In this document: positions 7,075 through 14,184 of the stretch, in pieces
Numbering within the stretch: position 1 is the first letter of the stretch
How the letters are laid out: every line of letters begins with the position of its first letter
Source: Devosia sp.
GTDB lineage: Bacteria; Pseudomonadota; Alphaproteobacteria; Rhizobiales; Devosiaceae
Direction: 5' to 3'
Assembly (NCBI GenBank): GCA_028290245.1
Contig: JAQGKG010000332.1
Span: 1 to 23,343, forward strand
Length of the DNA: 23,343 bases
Program-made: the position numbers and the translations under genes
The notes under the pieces: generated by a model
What the model saw: only the letters and a program-made list of their open reading frames with translations
Told to the model about the DNA's origin: nothing
Database searches by the model: none

Positions 7075-7718
7075 GCCACTTGCTGGACCACGATCGCACT
7101 GCCCAATGGGACACGGCTATAGAGATCGATGACGTCTTGATTCATCAGCCGAACACAGCCGCTCGATACCGCCAGCCCGATGGTGGCCGGATTGTCGGTG
7201 CCATGTACGCGATAGAGCGTGTCGCGCCCGTCCTGAAAAATATAGAGCGCCCGCGCGCCGAGTGGATTCTCCAACCCCGGAGTCATGCCATTCCGGTAGG
7301 GTTCGAGTTCGGGTTGGCGCACGATCATTTCGGTCGGCGGAGTCCAGGTGGGCCATTCCCGCTTGAGGCGGATTTCGCCGCGCCCCGACCAAGTGAAGCC
7401 ATCGCGCCCGATACCAATGCCATAGCGCATGGCCTTTCCATCTTCTGCGACCAGATAAAGATAGCGGTGCGCCGTATCGACGATAATCGTGCCAGGCCTC
7501 TCTATCGTCGCATAATCGACTAGATGACGACGAAAGCCGGGCTGCAAAAGGCGCATATCGACCGGAGGAATTTCAAAAGCTTCGCCGTGTACGCCCGCGT
7601 ACAGGGCACTGTCGGGATCCACCATGGTCGTAATCGCCCCTTGGGCGCGCGCAAGATCTGTTGTGAGAGGCAGGGCCAGCAAGGCTGGCAAACCGACAAT
7701 GAATTGACGTCGTTGCAT
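7071..7718 (-). CDS. L,D-transpeptidase (YkuD), Tat-type signal
   Basis: Periplasmic YkuD-domain enzyme (PF03734), 215 residues, making 3-3 crosslinks in peptidoglycan or attaching lipoproteins to it. The catalytic motif is complete: YRVHGTDNP with H172 and SSGCVR with C188 (S186-G-C-V-R). The leader QRRQFIVGLPALLALPL looks like a Tat signal. The core GIGRDGFTWSGRG is shared with the second transpeptidase of this window. The gene is 25 bases after the FixH-like gene and overlaps the ferric-reductase-like gene, so it belongs to an operon that also encodes DsbB. Copper is known to inhibit L,D-transpeptidases through the active-site Cys, which makes the position in a copper block notable. Confidence 0.88.
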   Translation of the reverse strand: MQRRQFIVGLPALLALPLTTDLARAQGAITTMVDPDSALYAGVHGEAFEIPPVDMRLLQPGFRRHLVDYATIERPGTIIVDTAHRYLYLVAEDGKAMRYGIGIGRDGFTWSGRGEIRLKREWPTWTPPTEMIVRQPELEPYRNGMTPGLENPLGARALYIFQDGRDTLYRVHGTDNPATIGLAVSSGCVRLMNQDVIDLYSRVPLGSAIVVQQVA

Positions 7719-7743
7719 TGGATAACTCTACTTTTTCAAAAGG

Positions 7744-8187
7744 TCAGCGAACCGTCATAGGGATCTGAAGTGAGCTGCCATCGGCCTCGATTACGACCGA
7801 CCAGAGGCCTGGCATGGGCGAGTCAAGAATGGCTTGAAACCGCGTCGGCCCGAGCGCTTGCGTTTGCAGGCGCTCGGGCATGGCGTGCCCGCGCATGAAG
7901 GCCGAAATGATTGGCAAAGGCGGAGGCTGCGTATTGCCCTGCTCCTTGGGAATGAGTTCGACATCAATCGAAAACGTTGGTGAGGGGCCGGGGGTCACAG
8001 CGGACGACAAAGTCCAGGCCCCAAGATCAATGGCGCTTCTATGCTCGAGCCCTGGTTGCTGCGGGGACATCATCAAAATCAGCGGTGGCGCTGCCAGCAT
8101 GGTGATGATCATGACGAGGGCGGCAACGGGCAGCCAGACCAGGTGCCGCCACTTCGACTGCCGATTTCGGGGTGCGGCGCGTCTCAT
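7744..8187 (-). CDS. FixH/YtkA-like membrane-anchored protein
   Basis: 147 residues: an N-terminal transmembrane anchor (residues about 17-40, WLPVAALVMIITMLAAPPLIL) and a periplasmic beta-rich domain that ends MPGLWSVVIEADGSSLQIPMTV. The pattern (anchor, then a FRGHAMPERL segment and a MPGLWxVxIEA C-terminus) resembles FixH and YtkA-like proteins, which act in copper delivery to cytochrome oxidases or as copper-binding domains. Assignment is by pattern only. Start ATG 8187 overlaps the dsbB stop (ATGA); the frame is open upstream but that part lies in dsbB. A role in periplasmic copper or redox handling fits the neighbours. Confidence 0.6.
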   Translation of the reverse strand: MRRAAPRNRQSKWRHLVWLPVAALVMIITMLAAPPLILMMSPQQPGLEHRSAIDLGAWTLSSAVTPGPSPTFSIDVELIPKEQGNTQPPPLPIISAFMRGHAMPERLQTQALGPTRFQAILDSPMPGLWSVVIEADGSSLQIPMTVR

Positions 8188-8690
8188 GGCTGGGTCTTCG
8201 CCGTTCGCTCGGTGCGGTCCCAGCCAAGCGATAAACCTATCAAGGCCGATACCAGAAACGAGGCGCCTGCATTCCAGCCTGCTAAGCTCAGCCCAAGGAA
8301 TCGGAACTGAACTTTGTCGCACGGAACAACGCGTGCATCATTCAAACTGGCTAGTGCATCGAAGCCGAAATCCGAGCCGGTGCCCGTACAAGCGGTTGGA
8401 CCGGCCCATAGCTGCCACTCCACACCGGCATGATAGATTCCCAGATAGATTCTCCAGAGAAAGAGGGCGAGGGCACCAAGTCTCAATCCGAATCGAACAG
8501 CCCGCGCTGGCACAAGAATGCTCGCGAGCAGAAGTGGGATCCCCGCGTAATAGGGCAAGCGTTGTGTCAGGCACAACTCACACGGTACCAAGCCTCCAAA
8601 CACTTCAGATGCCAAAGCACCTAAAATAGTGGCGGTCGCCAGCGCTATCGCAGCCTGCGCAGCATTTGTGTGTATGGAGATCACCGGCAT
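8184..8690 (-). CDS. dsbB: Disulfide bond formation protein DsbB
   Basis: Inner-membrane quinone reductase that reoxidises DsbA; 168 residues with four hydrophobic helices. Both redox Cys pairs are present: PCELC (C37, C40) in the first periplasmic loop and C101 with C124 in the second (GPTACTG and VVPCDK). The motifs ELCLTQRLPYY and IYHAGVEW are typical of alphaproteobacterial DsbB. ATG 8690 is used; the TTG at 8711 in frame is an alternative. The start lies just inside the end of a 48-codon frame on the same strand. No dsbA is in the window. The gene heads an operon with a FixH-like protein and an L,D-transpeptidase, so the disulfide supply may serve copper stress. Confidence 0.9.
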   Translation of the reverse strand: MPVISIHTNAAQAAIALATATILGALASEVFGGLVPCELCLTQRLPYYAGIPLLLASILVPARAVRFGLRLGALALFLWRIYLGIYHAGVEWQLWAGPTACTGTGSDFGFDALASLNDARVVPCDKVQFRFLGLSLAGWNAGASFLVSALIGLSLGWDRTERTAKTQP

Positions 8691-8827
8691 TGCAGCCCCG
8701 ATGACCAACAAGGTGCAACCTGCTCCACTGCCCAGGCATTGGGCTGGATTTTACCGCAGAGCGCCGCAGCGCCAACAGGTGGTTGTCCGACGGGGATAAT
8801 GCCCGGCGGCAGGACGAATTTCTGCAT
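8681..8827 (-). CDS. Possible 48-residue peptide upstream of dsbB
   Basis: A short frame with GAGG before ATG 8827; its stop overlaps the first codons of dsbB, which would allow coupled translation. The peptide is Pro/Ala-rich, lacks a signal peptide, and has three Cys (AALCGK, APCWSS, LQCR). I see no family. It may be only leader sequence of the dsbB mRNA. Confidence 0.25.
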   Translation of the reverse strand: MQKFVLPPGIIPVGQPPVGAAALCGKIQPNAWAVEQVAPCWSSGLQCR

Positions 8828-8884
8828 AGAAAGACCTCATCAAGCACAGCACGCGGGAACGTCATCGTTTCCGCTGTCGATGGC

Positions 8885-9229
8885 TCAGATGTGTCTAGGA
8901 GGCTGTTCGAGATTATATGGCTGTGTGCCAACGCCGTTTGAAGACGCGGGCATACCCCAGCGATCGCCCGATATTTCGCTTTGCGGCAGACTTGCTACCC
9001 GCAAGATGGGTAATTCATGCGCATGGTCAGCGCCAACGTGATGGCCAGCTTCGTGGGCGCCGAAGTGGTCTTGACCTAAAGATGAGCCAGCGTCCTGAAC
9101 AGCCATCGCCGAATGCTCGACGTGAGGTGTATGGCCTACGGCTTGCCAAAACGGCACAAGCGTCAAGCCTGCAACGACCATTGCCAGCATGAAACTCTTC
9201 AGCAAATTTTGGACGGATCGCGGAATCAT
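8885..9229 (-). CDS. Small His-rich exported protein with QPP motif
   Basis: 114 residues, unrecognised family. MIPRSVQNLLKSFMLAMVV begins a signal peptide (hydrophobic residues about 11-30), followed by a His-rich mature part: HTPHVEHSAM, QDHFGAHEAGHH, GADHAHELP. It ends NLEQPPRHI, close to the RPP endings of the other small exported proteins. The start ATG 9229 is chosen because it begins just before the hydrophobic segment. It is encoded 57 bases before the 48-codon frame and dsbB on the same strand, so it may lead that operon. The His clusters suggest a periplasmic metal-binding or buffering protein; that is inference. Confidence 0.6.
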   Translation of the reverse strand: MIPRSVQNLLKSFMLAMVVAGLTLVPFWQAVGHTPHVEHSAMAVQDAGSSLGQDHFGAHEAGHHVGADHAHELPILRVASLPQSEISGDRWGMPASSNGVGTQPYNLEQPPRHI

Positions 9230-9559
9230 GCACCAAATCGCAGGAAGTAGACAAGGGTAGTGTGACGGGGATCGATGACACGGTCCAGACGCATCTTGTC
9301 GCACGACGCTTGGGCAACTGGATTGAACCTATCGGCACCGGCCGGCTAGCCAAGTCTTGGCGGCTAAGGGCCAAGCGCGCTACCCTTGTGACATTGCTAC
9401 CGCCCTTATGGGTTTGGTCCGCCTTCTCGATGTTTTCGAGGCCCACGCTGAAGCCGCGGTGGGAAAAGACTGACATATTCTGCCAACGAGAACAGGTCCC
9501 ACTGCGGTGCAGCTAGGATCCGGCTTGTCCTAATGGAAGCATGATGCGGGGACCTGATT
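9230..9559. other. Divergent intergenic region without gene
   Basis: No supported coding sequence. It separates the - strand His-rich protein and the + strand CsoR-family gene and should hold both promoters. I see a 13-base dyad GCCAAGTCTTGGC (9349-9361), which could be an operator, and no CueR-like box. Confidence 0.5.
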
Positions 9560-9576
9560 ATACCCCGCGGGGGTAT
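9560..9576 (+). promoter_or_regulatory. CsoR-family operator before the CsoR-like gene
   Basis: Perfect inverted repeat ATACCCCGCGGGGGTAT (7-bp arms, 3-base centre). G/C-tract dyads flanked by AT (TACCCC..GGGGTA) are the known operators of CsoR/RcnR-family tetramers. It lies 12 bases before ATG 9589, so bound repressor would block the ribosome-site region of its own transcript, suggesting autoregulation. Confidence 0.8.
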
Positions 9577-9588
9577 CTGGAGGCTAGT

Positions 9589-9864
9589 ATGCGTGCCGAG
9601 CAGTCATTGGCTATCCGCAACCGTTTGAACCGCGTTGCCGGCCAGGTAGCCGGAATTTCGCGGATGGTCGAGGGAGGGGCTTACTACATCGACATCCTTA
9701 CTCAATTGCAGGCAGTCAAGGCCGCTTTGGCCAAGGCGGAGGATGCAATCCTCAAGCAACATGCCGATGGGTGCGTCGCCGAAGCGATCGCGTCTGGCGA
9801 TCCGGATGCGCAACGGGCCAAGTTCGACGAGCTTGTGGACCTGATCTCCAAATCGAAAAGATGA
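9589..9864 (+). CDS. CsoR/RcnR-family transcriptional repressor, Tyr variant
   Basis: All-helical DUF156 repressor (PF02583), 91 residues, with the core RNRLNRVAGQVAGISRMVEGG. The metal-ligand positions of CsoR (Cys-His-Cys, spaced 25 and 4) fall at Y33, H58 and C62; the first Cys is replaced by Tyr (GGAYYIDI). It may therefore sense another metal, a different oxidation state, or an electrophile/sulfide, as other members do. GGAGG lies 5 bases before ATG 9589, and the operator at 9560-9576 falls inside the longer open frame from 9541, so the short start is right. Downstream lies a membrane DUF305 gene that may be its target. Confidence 0.88.
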   Translation: MRAEQSLAIRNRLNRVAGQVAGISRMVEGGAYYIDILTQLQAVKAALAKAEDAILKQHADGCVAEAIASGDPDAQRAKFDELVDLISKSKR

Positions 9865-9969
9865 GCGAAGAAGAAAAAATATGAAATGACCCAAGCGCGA
9901 ACGGCATCTCACTCTACCGGATGGTTGCGCCAGGACACACAACGGGCATGGGGCTCCAGGAGATAGAAA

Positions 9970-10476
9970 ATGTCGGATACTACGCATCACTCGAGCCAAC
10001 CCGAACATCGCGGACACGGCAACCACGGGCGGCCTTATCTGATGTTCTGGATCAACATGATCCTGGGCCTGATCGTCATGTATGTCGTCATGTTCTCCAT
10101 GATCGACGGGTTCGCCGATTTCCGCAACAATCTCAACATGTTCTACATGGCTGTCACCATGTGGGCACCCATGGGCATTTTCATGCTGGCAACCATGCCC
10201 GGCATGTTCCCGAACAGGAGGATGAACGTCGCCTTGTACGTGATATTCGCCCTGCTGGCGGTCCTCTCTTTCTGGGGCACCCGCGCTCAGACATTCATCG
10301 ACGACCGCCAGTTCGTGGATTCCATGATCCCGCACCATTCGGGCGCCATCCTGATGTGCCGTGAGGCAGATATCGAAGACCCCGAACTATTGACCTTGTG
10401 CGGCGAAATCATCGAGGCGCAGCGTCGGGAAATCGAGCAGATGGAAACGATCGGCGCGCGCCTCCAGGGACTATAG
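9970..10476 (+). CDS. Membrane-anchored DUF305 protein
   Basis: 168 residues: a His-rich cytosolic or periplasmic N-terminus (THHSSQPEHRGHGNHG), hydrophobic helices at about 25-45, 58-80 and 87-103, then a DUF305 domain with SMIPHHSGAI (119-127) and Cys130 and Cys144. DUF305 proteins with three or so N-terminal helices are a known membrane-bound subtype. AGGAGAT sits 7-8 bases before ATG 9970. It is 105 bases after the CsoR-family gene and most likely regulated by it. A second, soluble DUF305 gene is at 2373. A role in copper handling at the membrane is inferred. Confidence 0.82.
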   Translation: MSDTTHHSSQPEHRGHGNHGRPYLMFWINMILGLIVMYVVMFSMIDGFADFRNNLNMFYMAVTMWAPMGIFMLATMPGMFPNRRMNVALYVIFALLAVLSFWGTRAQTFIDDRQFVDSMIPHHSGAILMCREADIEDPELLTLCGEIIEAQRREIEQMETIGARLQGL

Positions 10477-10510
10477 CTGCGGCGCGGCGATGGCGTAGCG
10501 GGGCGACGTT

Positions 10511-10785
10511 TTATCGTCGCGACGCCGCCAGTAGCAGATCGAAAGCTTCGATGATTTCCGCCCCTGCCCCTTTGGCACCGGCATCGATCCACCGACGGAT
10601 ACCCGCAAGAAGTGCTCCACTCAACATGGTCGTCATCGTCGCCAGCGCCTCGCCCGGCCCTATTTCCGTCGCCACGATGTCCTCGACGATGCCGCGAAAC
10701 TCGGCCTCGGCGAGCCCTCCACCGGCGCCGCCGGCCAGAGCCGCGAACAAGCCAGCGTGCGACTTTGCATGGTCCAGCAGGGCAC
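10511..10785 (-). pseudogene. C-terminal remnant of a TetR-family regulator
   Basis: On the - strand the frame ending at 10511 encodes a typical TetR ligand-domain tail: RALLDHAKSHAGLFAALAGG, then a helix-rich stretch ending EIIEAFDLLLAASRR and a TAA stop. The helix-turn-helix N-terminus is missing. Upstream of about 10785 the frame continues only as the shadow of an MFS fragment encoded on the opposite strand. The remnant and the MFS remnant therefore meet head-on at a deletion or recombination junction. GCGACG/CGTCGC (10503-10520) forms a small hairpin at its end. The breakpoint is estimated, not exact. Confidence 0.6.
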
Positions 10786-10789
10786 GGAT

Positions 10790-11263
10790 GGCCTCGGCGC
10801 CACGGCCACGGTCATCCAGTTGCACGTGCTCGGCATGTTCCTGCCGTCCTTCTTCACCGGCTCGCTGATCGCCCGTTTCGGCGTGCTGCGCATCATGTTC
10901 ACCGGCATCGTCCTGCTCACCGGGCACGTGCTGTTCAGCCTCTCCGGGACGGGGTTCTATTCCTTCACCGCCGCATTGATCCTGCTCGGGGTCGGCTGGA
11001 ACTTTCTCTATATCGGCGGCACTAATCTGCTCACCCGCACCTACAGCTCCGCCGAGAAGAGCAAGGCGCAGGCGACAAACGATCTGACGATCTTCCTTGT
11101 CGGTCTCATCGCCTCGCTGAGCGCCGGTGTGCTGCAGAATACCATCGGTTGGCAGAGCCTGAACCTCGCACTGCTGCCCTGGCTGGCTCTTGCGGGTGTG
11201 GCGATCATCTGGCTCGGCCGCAGCGGCGACCCGGTCCCGGTCATCGCTGTGAAGAGCGCTTAG
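10790..11263 (+). pseudogene. C-terminal remnant of an MFS transporter
   Basis: About 158 codons that match the second half of a 12-helix MFS exporter: ATVIQLHVLGMFLPSFFTG (helix 7 region), SLIARFGVLRIMFTG, GWNFLYIGGTNLLTRTY and NDLTIFLVGLIASLSAG, finishing with VAIIWLGRSGD. The first five to six helices are absent. The frame can be opened from 10757, but the first dozen residues (MRLCMVQQGTDG) belong to the antisense of the TetR remnant. It probably is not functional alone. The original pair may have been a divergent TetR-MFS efflux unit that lost its centre. Confidence 0.65.
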
Positions 11264-11515
11264 CGCCTGACGCCCCCCAAGTTACATCTCACATATAATG
11301 CGAATTCGCTGGCGGGCATTTCGAGCCGACGCGCTCTCCTAAAATAGAGCGGCCGGTAATGACGGATTTGGGGACGGAGACAGACTGCCGCCTGCGGGCA
11401 TCCTTGTCCCAAGCTGACTATCTGAGGGCTTGAGCACCGTGGTATGGATGCAACGCACGCACACTTTCGCTTGCGACACCTCGCATCACCCACCGTCATG
11501 TATTAGAAGATGCTC
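11264..11515 (+). other. Intergenic region with a possible promoter
   Basis: No gene seen. A TATAAT hexamer at 11294-11299 could be a -10 element for the small exported protein downstream, but it is more than 200 bases from the start and no clear -35 is seen. Confidence 0.3.
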
Positions 11516-11854
11516 ATGAATAGGTTTGGGCTTCTCATTGTTTTGCTGTTCGGATTGGCTTCCCTGTCAGGTCCAACAATGGCAGCGTCTGTGGCAGCCG
11601 GGAATTTCTGGACCGTCGCTAATCAAGAGCTGTGCGTTGAACAAGACGTAACCCGTCAGAGTTCTTCGGCATACAAACTCTGTTCCAAGAAGATCAACGG
11701 CCAAGTAGTTCCATGCCAGCAGCTGGCCGGAGTCATGCCACTGGCAGCGGACTGCATGTTCGAGCAGCACTCCGCGGCGTTCTCTCTCTTGGTAAAAAGC
11801 GGCACCCCTCCCCTAACAAATGGCGGACGTTTTCGACCGCCACAAGCCGCCTGA
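11516..11854 (+). CDS. Small exported Cys-containing protein with RPP motif
   Basis: 112 residues, family not recognised. The signal peptide is clear (MNRFGLLIVLLFGLASLSGP, cleavage near MAAS). The mature part holds four Cys: QELCVEQD, YKLCSKK, VVPCQQL, ADCMFEQH. It lacks the His clusters of the other small exported proteins but ends GRFRPPQAA, sharing their PP ending. ATG 11516 is preferred over 11510 because AGAAG (11505-11509) then has a 6-base spacing. It lies 78 bases before the second L,D-transpeptidase on the same strand and may share a transcript. The Cys pattern could be two disulfides made by the DsbA/DsbB system or a metal site. Confidence 0.6.
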   Translation: MNRFGLLIVLLFGLASLSGPTMAASVAAGNFWTVANQELCVEQDVTRQSSSAYKLCSKKINGQVVPCQQLAGVMPLAADCMFEQHSAAFSLLVKSGTPPLTNGGRFRPPQAA

Positions 11855-11932
11855 GGACGTCGGCATCCTGAAGCCGGCTCAGTCCCTTGTCCTGATCCTT
11901 TGAGAGGCAGCCACCCGGCTGCTCTGGAACAC

Positions 11933-12604
11933 ATGCATTCAACTACAATTTCGCGCCGGCACATGATGCTGGGCGCTTCGAGCCTTGCCGCTTTGGCACT
12001 TGCCGGTTGTGCGACCACTACTCCCAAAGTGCCTGTCACCCCGCCGTCACCAGCGATCCCGCCGGAATACCTCGCTATGTATGCGGCCCTTCCTAATGAG
12101 CTGTTTCCAATTCCTGCAGCCGATATCCATTTGATCGATCCGAACTACTGGCGGCAGGAGGTCGCCAACACCACTGGCGAGAATCCCGGCACCGTAGTTG
12201 TCGATACGCCTAATCGGCATCTCTACTGGACCATGGAGGGTGGGCGGGCGATGCGCTACGGCGTCGGCATCGGTCGTGACGGTTTTGCTTGGGAAGGCCG
12301 AGGGCATATCGCGTACGGTCGCGAGTGGCCGGTCTGGACACCACCCTCTGACATGATCGACCGGCAACCAGAACTTGAACCGTATCGCCGTGGCATGGAG
12401 CCCAGCCTTGAGAACCCCTTGGGGCCGAGGGCACTGTATATCCATCAGGGAAATCGAGACACGCTCTATCGCCTGCACGGGAACATGGACGCCCGATCAA
12501 TCGGTCAGGCGGTTTCCAGTGGATGCGTTCGGCTGCTCTTCCAGGATGTCATCGACCTTTACGGTCGGGTCAGATGGGGTGCCCCGATAGTGGTCATGCA
12601 ATAG
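11933..12604 (+). CDS. L,D-transpeptidase (YkuD), predicted lipoprotein
   Basis: 223-residue peptidoglycan crosslinking enzyme. The leader carries a twin-Arg-like ISRRHMMLGASSL followed by LALAGC with C26 as a lipobox, so it should be lipid-anchored. The YkuD active site is intact: RLHGNMD with H182 and SSGCVR with C198. It shares the block GIGRDGF.W.GRG, the TPP(S/T).MI.RQPELEPYR stretch and the ENPLG.RALYI stretch with the transpeptidase at 7071-7718, so the two are paralogs. ATG 11933 was chosen because it places the signal at the N-terminus. Convergent with the DUF302 gene. Duplicated transpeptidases in a copper-rich locus may offset copper inhibition of these Cys enzymes; that is inference. 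Confidence 0.88.
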   Translation: MHSTTISRRHMMLGASSLAALALAGCATTTPKVPVTPPSPAIPPEYLAMYAALPNELFPIPAADIHLIDPNYWRQEVANTTGENPGTVVVDTPNRHLYWTMEGGRAMRYGVGIGRDGFAWEGRGHIAYGREWPVWTPPSDMIDRQPELEPYRRGMEPSLENPLGPRALYIHQGNRDTLYRLHGNMDARSIGQAVSSGCVRLLFQDVIDLYGRVRWGAPIVVMQ

Positions 12605-12616
12605 ACGATGCAACGG

Positions 12617-12638
12617 TGGGCCGGGTCGCCCCGGCCTA
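12617..12638. terminator. Bidirectional hairpin between convergent genes
   Basis: GGCCGGG (12619-12625) and CCCGGCC (12630-12636) form a 7-bp GC stem with a 4-base loop, extended by a G-T and a T-A pair. It sits between the stops of the transpeptidase and the DUF302 gene. No T-run follows, so it is a weak terminator candidate. Confidence 0.4.
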
Positions 12639-12653
12639 CCTCGAATGCGAATG

Positions 12654-13040
12654 TCAAAGCGCCTGGATGACGTCCGAGAGCATGGTTCGGACCTTGCCCG
12701 CGACCGCGTGAAGGGCATCGTTGTCGATCGCGGTCATGGACGCGACGGGGTCGATGGCGCTGACTTCGACGGTGCCGCCTTCCAACTCCCGCACGATCAC
12801 ATTGCACGGGAGCATGGCGCCAACGCGGGGTTCCAGCTTGAGGGCCTCATAGGCCATCTTGGGGTTGCAGGCGCCCAAGATCACGTAGCCCGGCATGTCC
12901 GCCTCGAGCTTGGCCTTCATGGTTTTCTGCACATCGATCTCGGTGAGCACGCCGAAACCGTTGGCGGCAAGCACTTCCTTGGTGCGAGCAACAGCGGCGT
13001 CAAGCGTTATGCCGGCGAGCTGTTTTTCGAAGGTGTACAT
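12654..13040 (-). CDS. DUF302 protein
   Basis: 128-residue cytosolic protein of the DUF302 family (PF03625): the pattern of an alternating helix/strand unit with TKEVLAANGFGVLTEIDVQ near residues 20-40, ILGACNPKMAYEAL (residues 54-67) and LLPCNVIV-like MLPCNVIVRE (about 78-87). The two Cys in GACNP and LPCNV are the family's conserved ones. AAGGAGACC precedes ATG 13040. It is the last gene of the sulfide operon. DUF302 proteins occur with sulfur and heavy-metal detoxification genes, but the activity is unknown. Confidence 0.88.
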   Translation of the reverse strand: MYTFEKQLAGITLDAAVARTKEVLAANGFGVLTEIDVQKTMKAKLEADMPGYVILGACNPKMAYEALKLEPRVGAMLPCNVIVRELEGGTVEVSAIDPVASMTAIDNDALHAVAGKVRTMLSDVIQAL

Positions 13041-13055
13041 ATTCGGTCTCCTTGA

Positions 13056-13841
13056 TCAGATGAATGCGGTAACGGTCTGGGCTGCCATGTAGATTGCGAC
13101 GACCACGATCAAGCCGGCGAATGCAGTGTTAAGCAGCCCCTTCTGACGAGCCATGAGCCCAGCAGACCGCGTACCCAACAGACCGCCGGCCAAACCACCG
13201 CCGATGAAGACCGCGGCCAGGGGCCAATCGACCAAGCCGGAGAAGGCATAGCTCAGAGCGGTCGTGAACCCGAAGGCAGTGACGGCGACTAGCGAGGAGC
13301 CGATGGCATTGAGGACCGGCATGCCGGTGGAGGCAACCAGTCCGGGAACGATCAAGAACCCGCCGCCGATGCCGAAGAACCCGGAGAACGCGCCGGTGAG
13401 CCCGCCATAACCGAGGACCTTCGGCGCCTTCTCCCGGTTGCAGGTTGCACCGGGTATGCCTGGGTTGCCGCGTCCCTTGAACATCAGCACGCCCACGACC
13501 AGCATGAGGACGGCAAACAGGAACAGGAGTTTGTCCCCATCCATGGCCTTGCCGAGGGTGGAACCTGCGAACGCTCCGACGATGCCCGCCACCGTATACA
13601 TGAGAGCACAGCGCCAGATCACGTTGCCTTTGCGGGCATGGGTGATTAGGTTCGTGGCAGCATTGGCCGCCACCGCGAAGGCACTGGTGCCGATGGCCAC
13701 GTGAGCGACCGGAACCCCTACGACATAGACCATGAGCGGGACCGCCAGGATGGATCCGCCACCACCGAACAGGCCGAGGGTAAAGCCCACCAGGCTGCCG
13801 GAAAAGGCACCCAGCAGGTATTGAAGGGGTTCCAGGAACAT
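13056..13841 (-). CDS. TauE/SafE (TSUP) sulfite/sulfur-compound exporter
   Basis: 261-residue integral membrane protein with about eight helices and the two glycine-rich repeats of the TSUP family (PF01925): GFTLGLFGGGGSILAVPLMV near residues 19-38 and GFFGIGGGFLIVPGLV near residues 159-174. TSUP proteins move sulfite, thiosulfate or sulfoacetate across the membrane. In BigR-type operons this exporter removes sulfite formed from persulfide oxidation. A short loop with a Cys (GATCNREKAPK) separates the two halves. It follows the sulfurtransferase gene by 13 bases and precedes DUF302 by 15 bases, within one operon. Confidence 0.9.
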   Translation of the reverse strand: MFLEPLQYLLGAFSGSLVGFTLGLFGGGGSILAVPLMVYVVGVPVAHVAIGTSAFAVAANAATNLITHARKGNVIWRCALMYTVAGIVGAFAGSTLGKAMDGDKLLFLFAVLMLVVGVLMFKGRGNPGIPGATCNREKAPKVLGYGGLTGAFSGFFGIGGGFLIVPGLVASTGMPVLNAIGSSLVAVTAFGFTTALSYAFSGLVDWPLAAVFIGGGLAGGLLGTRSAGLMARQKGLLNTAFAGLIVVVAIYMAAQTVTAFI

Positions 13842-13854
13842 CGTTATCTTTCAG

Positions 13855-14178
13855 TCAGAGTGAGGCAGCGTAGAGGCTACCGGCACGGCCACCCGAACGG
13901 CAGTAGCCCAGTATCGGACCATCGGTTTCGGCCCGGGCCTGTTCGAAGCGGATGAGATGGCCTTCGGTCAGCTGACCCGAGACCGGGATGTGGTACGCCT
14001 TGAGCCCAAACCGTTCCGCCGCCTCGGCGATCTCGGCAAAAGAGGGTTGCCCCGCGTCCTCGCCGTCCGGGCGGGCGCAGACGATGCCCCTGTAGCCAGC
14101 CTCCGCGATGAGCATGACATCATCTGGCTGGATTTGCGGGCTTTGGGCGAAATGCTCGTCGATTTTCTGAATTGCCAT
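13855..14178 (-). CDS. DUF442/TIGR01244 sulfurtransferase-phosphatase-like protein
   Basis: 107-residue cytosolic protein of the TIGR01244 family, the N-terminal domain of Blh. The catalytic loop YCRSGGRAGSL carries Cys93 and Arg98 in a C-x4-R loop like rhodanese or tyrosine-phosphatase folds, and IVCARPDGED carries a second conserved Cys34. The motif run PISGQLTEGH-like IPVSGQLTEGHLI is typical. In Blh the domain is fused to the ETHE1 dioxygenase; here it is separate and encoded directly after it with a 6-base gap. AAGGAGTGATCC precedes ATG 14178. The likely role is persulfide/sulfane sulfur transfer to or from the dioxygenase. Confidence 0.9.
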   Translation of the reverse strand: MAIQKIDEHFAQSPQIQPDDVMLIAEAGYRGIVCARPDGEDAGQPSFAEIAEAAERFGLKAYHIPVSGQLTEGHLIRFEQARAETDGPILGYCRSGGRAGSLYAASL

Positions 14179-14184
14179 ATGGGA

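Noticed and set aside
9604..10338. 244-codon - strand frame opposite CsoR and DUF305
   Set aside because: Antisense of two well-supported genes; His-rich by reversal of Met-rich sequence.
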